Assembly: GCA_002425405.1 (NCBI GenBank)
Contig: DIME01000148.1
Span: 1 to 61,975 of the forward strand
From: Candidatus Accumulibacter vicinus
GTDB taxonomy: Bacteria; Pseudomonadota; Gammaproteobacteria; Burkholderiales; Rhodocyclaceae
Direction: 5' to 3'
Length of the DNA stretch: 61,975 nucleotides
A program made the translations under genes and the position numbers. The notes beneath the pieces are model-generated. The model was not told the origin of the DNA. It worked only from the letters and a program-made list of their open reading frames with translations, and did not search any database. How positions within the stretch are numbered: the first letter of the stretch is position 1; each line of letters begins with the position of its first letter. Below, one piece after another: positions 60,601 to 61,975 of this stretch.

Positions 60601-60752
60601 AGTTCGCGGAGCATCGGCACCGCGTTTTCAAAGTCTGCGAGATTCAGCTTCGCGATCAGCTCAGCGTCAATGCGCAGAGGCGTCAACTGCTGCTTGCCCG
60701 GCTGGCCTTGATCCATCGCCTCGTCACAGCGGCAGTGAAACGGGTCCGACAC
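54696..60752 (-). CDS. DUF4011-helicase-Vsr protein, probable phage-defence nuclease
   Basis: 2018 residues. Order: an N-terminal region with a transglutaminase-like segment (about 200-285; TCLDLALLFSSAIEQAG ... EHAFAGVW). Next is a DUF4011 start (about 395; RWQRKLLDLSLRNKLLNF), then a superfamily I helicase with Walker A IGPPGTGKSQT (about 710), Walker B VVFDEASQIP (about 1567), GDPRQLPPT and NVAITRARHEL. Last is a Vsr-like nuclease (about 1870-1960; FEEAVAAAL, FRVDLAVV, GIECDGATYH, GWEILRVWSTDWW). Single-gene defence proteins of this make-up (the hhe type) have been reported to block phages; I recall that link but cannot check it here. The start is GTG at 60752; an ATG at 60716 is an alternative. 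Neither has a strong ribosome site. Confidence 0.85.
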   Translation of the reverse strand: MSDPFHCRCDEAMDQGQPGKQQLTPLRIDAELIAKLNLADFENAVPMLRELSIVNDTDEALESLELCIESTPAFLQTKVWQIEALGAGQHYRISDVDVRLDAALLGRLTEAETATASIVLRRRGDTACELARLERCVQLLPRNQWGGLSQLPDMVAAFVQPNDPAVERLLKQAAEVLRRNGRSPALNGYQGGPRRAWEIGSGIWSAVAAMGLDYALPPASFEHSGQKVRGPTQLAEQGLATCLDLALLFSSAIEQAGLNPLLVFTKEHAFAGVWLKPEEFSSSVVDDVSALRKRVKLKELLLFESTLVTQRPAPAFSYAVQCGEQNIFEEDVFELAVDIRRARLQRIKPLASVDRPSTATIGEPPATLEPAFTEAPELPDEDISGEADPATLKPADRLARWQRKLLDLSLRNKLLNFRSSKQALTLEAPDAAALEDRLSEMLPLKLLPQPELMNGTDPRNLAIHEAREREDLRRQHALDALQRREIFIAITDDELDSRLVDLYRTARNTLQEGGANTLFLALGFLCWSRDEKGEQRIGQRYRAPLLLVPVTLNRRSVRSGFTLTLHDDEPRFNPTLIEMLRQDFKLSLGVADGELPRDQGGLDVAAIWRSVSQAIKDIKGWEVSEEVVLSMFSFAKHLMWKDLSERTEQLRDNPVVRHLIDTPRESYPAQLAFPDRTRLDREFAPEQTFCPLAADSSQLSAIIAAVRGKDFVLIGPPGTGKSQTIANLIAQCLAEGKRVLFVSEKMAALDMVYRRLREVGLGEFCLELHSSKARKLDVLAQLQAAWTARGGIDADAWRVEAQRLQDLRDQLNVYVERLHLQHPNGMTIYRAIGRVLQGEGGETASKVPVLTLSWHSADAHDAAAMTAMRELTDRLQVNAQAVGQTDLGNGPLAVVGHADWSPSWQQTFIESVRDAQRALQVLQNAAEHFCHVSGLPRTPLDRRRRSALGILARILPQAAGHDWRFVLRTDTASIVERLQAARDLLTRHREMSGEISPPWPEAVVSACWRGLALLQQRREIFAQIGEPWSAAVIEDLQQGLRLLTEIRRLSGQLSVVYNPQVEQLNVAQLQRDWVKAEQAMWPMSWLAKRRLRATLQTVLADTGEPEIAGDLLALARIRSLRAQVQTLAISDATDGVWAGLGTRPEHAECALHFQQALRALHIEQPCSRVDRFPAVADGHCGNRLARQLQQLYRLQALDAELQTLDPLGSPTEHLWAGLGTRPELLTAALHFQSALQAIRESGQLAGAHASVARGHCGTTLAADHHWLQQRARVEEQLDHYEDLREVGAGLWCGLQTRIDQLDQALKFQVSVAATIAKLADSPDEVTAVKVSLQRLLGDNGACLDPAGPLAGAADAYLDACGALPPVINRLCATGSFSEEARDAFADIPLDQLDQRCTAILRSANRLHAWCAWRKVGKQAQDLGLAPLVTAIEKGEIAPGTLRHAFEINYSRWWLNAVVDEEPIIRGFVAAEHEQRINDFRALDERFTELTRARVRAGLCAALPTQDGGTRSSEWGILRHEIHKKKRHLPLRELIRRIPTALTQLTPCLLMSPLSIAQYLTTDASTFDLVVFDEASQIPVWDAIGAIARGRQVVMVGDPRQLPPTNFFDRAESEFDEEDVEADLESILDECIGANLPTMNLAWHYRSRHESLIAFSNHRYYGGSLVTFPSPVTTDHAVSFHHVDQGVYERGSARINKPEAKALVADLVERLKSPGFRESRLTIGVVTFNAEQQALIEDLLDEERRRDPSIEPHFADAELEPVFVKNLESVQGDERDIVYFSITYGPDHTGVVSMNFGPMNRAGGERRLNVAITRARHELRIFSSLRAEQMNLARTQAIGVRDLKHFLDFAERGVPALATANTGSLGGFESPFEEAVAAALTHQGWELHTQVGASSFRVDLAVVHPDAQGVYLSGIECDGATYHRAATARDRDKLREQVLRGLGWEILRVWSTDWWIDAAGTLEKIDTDLRRLLEKSRRRRTAEAAAANPAASTAAVSGDAAADVRLESVASDQNRCSAA

Positions 60753-60918
60753 CCGTCACTTCGGGAGGGGTCGCGTCAATCTCGCTCCTGCGCATAGTCT
60801 GGAAATCACTCGGGGGGCGGACGGTCTGCAGGAGAATAGCAAGACCCAAGGCAAGGGTGGACATGTTTTCAATGTTTCGTTGAGTCGTGGATTCGGGTAG
60901 CCATGCCAGGCAGGCGGC

Positions 60919-61344
60919 CTATCCGCAGATTCTCGCCAGCTGGTCGGGGCCAAGCCGCTGCAGGTCTTCATTTTCTTGCCAGCAGCGCCGTTCCACATTG
61001 GCGTGCGCGTATGCACGACTCTCGTCTGCGCTTTGTTGCAGGAAGGTCTTCAGGATGCGTTGCAGGTGACTCGGAGAAGGGAGCATGCTGGCGTAGAAGA
61101 GCACCCATTCCTGACGCTTGATGAGCAGTGTTGGGAAGTTTTCCACCTCCAGGTCACCCAGGTCGTCTGCGTGCACCTCGATATCGAGCCAGTAAAAACT
61201 TGCTGCAGGAAACTGCTCGGCAGTTTCCTGGAAACCGCTGCGGTATTCCCGGCAAACACCGCACCATTCGGCACACAGGCAGACGACCAGGAATTCCGCA
61301 ACGGCGCCTGCGGCGCTGTTCGGGAATATCGGGTGATGCATCAC
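60919..61344 (-). CDS. Thioredoxin-like protein
   Basis: 141 residues. A thioredoxin fold with FLVVCLCAEWCGVCREY (active site Cys28-Gly-Val-Cys31), FYWLDIEVHADDLGDLEVENFPTLLI (with the cis-Pro) and a helical C-terminal tail ending in QRLGPDQLARICG. The CGVC motif differs from thioredoxin CGPC. No signal peptide, so probably cytoplasmic. It lies 166 bases upstream of the helicase gene on the same strand; a link is not evident. Confidence 0.88.
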   Translation of the reverse strand: MMHHPIFPNSAAGAVAEFLVVCLCAEWCGVCREYRSGFQETAEQFPAASFYWLDIEVHADDLGDLEVENFPTLLIKRQEWVLFYASMLPSPSHLQRILKTFLQQSADESRAYAHANVERRCWQENEDLQRLGPDQLARICG

Positions 61345-61417
61345 TTCGATGACGTCCTCGCTCTTCCGGCGGCTCCAGGTCGCGGACTTCGATCACGTCG
61401 CTGTTGTCCGGCCGTCT

Positions 61418-61975
61418 TCAAGCGTCAGCCTGGTTCCGCAGGAGTTGTTGAATGTGGCCGATGAGTTGTTCTTCGGGGTATGGCTTGCCGAGCACCACAT
61501 TGACTCCGGCGGCAGCCGCATTGGCACGTAGCTGTTCGTTGTCGGAGGTGACCAGAATGATCGGCAGGTGAGCGGTGCGAGGATTGGCACGCAACTGGCG
61601 TGCCAATTGCAGTCCATTCATTCCCGGCATGTCCTCATCGGTGACCAGCACATCGGGTGTCGATACCTCGATTTGTCGCGCCGCGTCCAGACCGTCCTCG
61701 GCCATCAGGACCTGATATCGGTGTGCGGTGAGCAGGCGGCTGGTCTTGACCCGGACCACCTTCGAGTCGTCGGCAATCATCACCACGGTTTGTTCCTCGG
61801 TCTTAATCTTCGGCACACGTGCTGCGGCCGAGGCCGCCAGGGTCCGACGCTGGGCTTCCTCGGCAGCCTGACGTTGGGTTTCGCGCTCGATCGCAGCCTC
61901 AACGGCTTGGCGTTCGTTCTCTTCCTGGCGAAGGGCTTGTTCTATGGCCAGGCGGTCGGCCTCGCGGCGGGCAGC
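61418..61975 (-). CDS. Response-regulator receiver protein, 5' end beyond window
   Basis: 185 residues are visible, and the frame is open to the window edge. The C-terminal receiver domain has the acidic pair (MIADDSK), the phospho-accepting Asp in VTDEDMPGMNG, the switch Thr in ILVTSDN and the Lys in LGKPYPEEQL. Before it, 53 codons without a stop encode an Ala/Glu/Arg-rich helical stretch (READRLAIEQALRQEENERQ...), a coiled-coil-like linker. The GTG at 61816 is therefore probably internal. The receiver is the last domain, so the output, if any, lies upstream of the visible part. Members often act in phosphorelay or motility signalling. Confidence 0.8.
   Translation of the reverse strand, partial: AARREADRLAIEQALRQEENERQAVEAAIERETQRQAAEEAQRRTLAASAAARVPKIKTEEQTVVMIADDSKVVRVKTSRLLTAHRYQVLMAEDGLDAARQIEVSTPDVLVTDEDMPGMNGLQLARQLRANPRTAHLPIILVTSDNEQLRANAAAAGVNVVLGKPYPEEQLIGHIQQLLRNQADA

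Noticed and set aside
1..61975. CRISPR arrays, insertion sequences, tRNA or rRNA genes
   Set aside because: I saw no regularly spaced repeats, transposase motifs or tRNA-like cloverleaf sequences while reading; a dedicated scan could still find a short RNA gene.

Overview
The window looks like a chromosomal segment of a GC-rich betaproteobacterium. The start carries the canonical spc/alpha ribosomal operon order (rpsN to rplQ, with secY, infA, rpmJ and rpoA). Protein sequences and the mix of aromatic, fatty-acid and polyhydroxyalkanoate (PHA) genes fit the Rhodocyclales (Azoarcus/Dechloromonas/Accumulibacter-like), but the genus is inference only.

Layout. 1-7.3 kb: ribosomal and secretion genes ending at a clear terminator. 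7.3-9.2 kb: an Atm1-type ABC exporter on the minus strand. 9.3-15.8 kb: a PsrA-like TetR regulator followed by fadE, a thiolase and a FadJ-like bifunctional enzyme. 15.9-29.0 kb: a phenylacetate (paa) region with PaaI-type thioesterase, PaaX, an ActP/DUF485 permease pair, a ferredoxin reductase, a ferritin-like diiron protein, and then paaN, paaG, paaK and paaJ. The normal multicomponent epoxidase PaaABCDE is not in the window; the diiron protein and reductase occupy its expected place. 29.1-35.5 kb: an AraC regulator divergent from two MaoC-type hydratase subunits, an AlkK-like medium-chain acyl-CoA ligase, a class II-like PHA synthase and a medium-chain PHA depolymerase. 35.7-46.9 kb: two paralogous sets of an inverted-order (dehydrogenase-hydratase) FadN-like enzyme plus thiolase, separated by a canonical FadB-like enzyme and a FadL outer-membrane channel. 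47.0-51.2 kb: DUF2802, SPOR, TPR and RidA proteins and RecG. 51.2-52.5 kb: a gene-poor stretch with possible gene remnants. 52.5-60.8 kb: a secreted ParB-like protein, an unknown protein and a 2018-residue DUF4011-helicase-Vsr protein of a class linked to phage defence. 60.9-62.0 kb: a thioredoxin-like protein and a response regulator whose 5' end lies outside the window.

How it works together. FadL and the AlkK-like ligase would import and activate fatty or phenylalkanoic acids. FadE, the several hydratase/dehydrogenase fusions and the thiolases would shorten them. The MaoC pair could divert enoyl-CoA to (R)-3-hydroxyacyl-CoA for the PHA synthase, with PhaZ recovering the carbon. Phenylacetyl-CoA left from phenylalkanoates would enter the paa genes. 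An identical 16-base sequence sits just downstream of the -10 boxes of psrA and of the second fadN operon 34 kb away, which ties the two blocks into one probable PsrA regulon.
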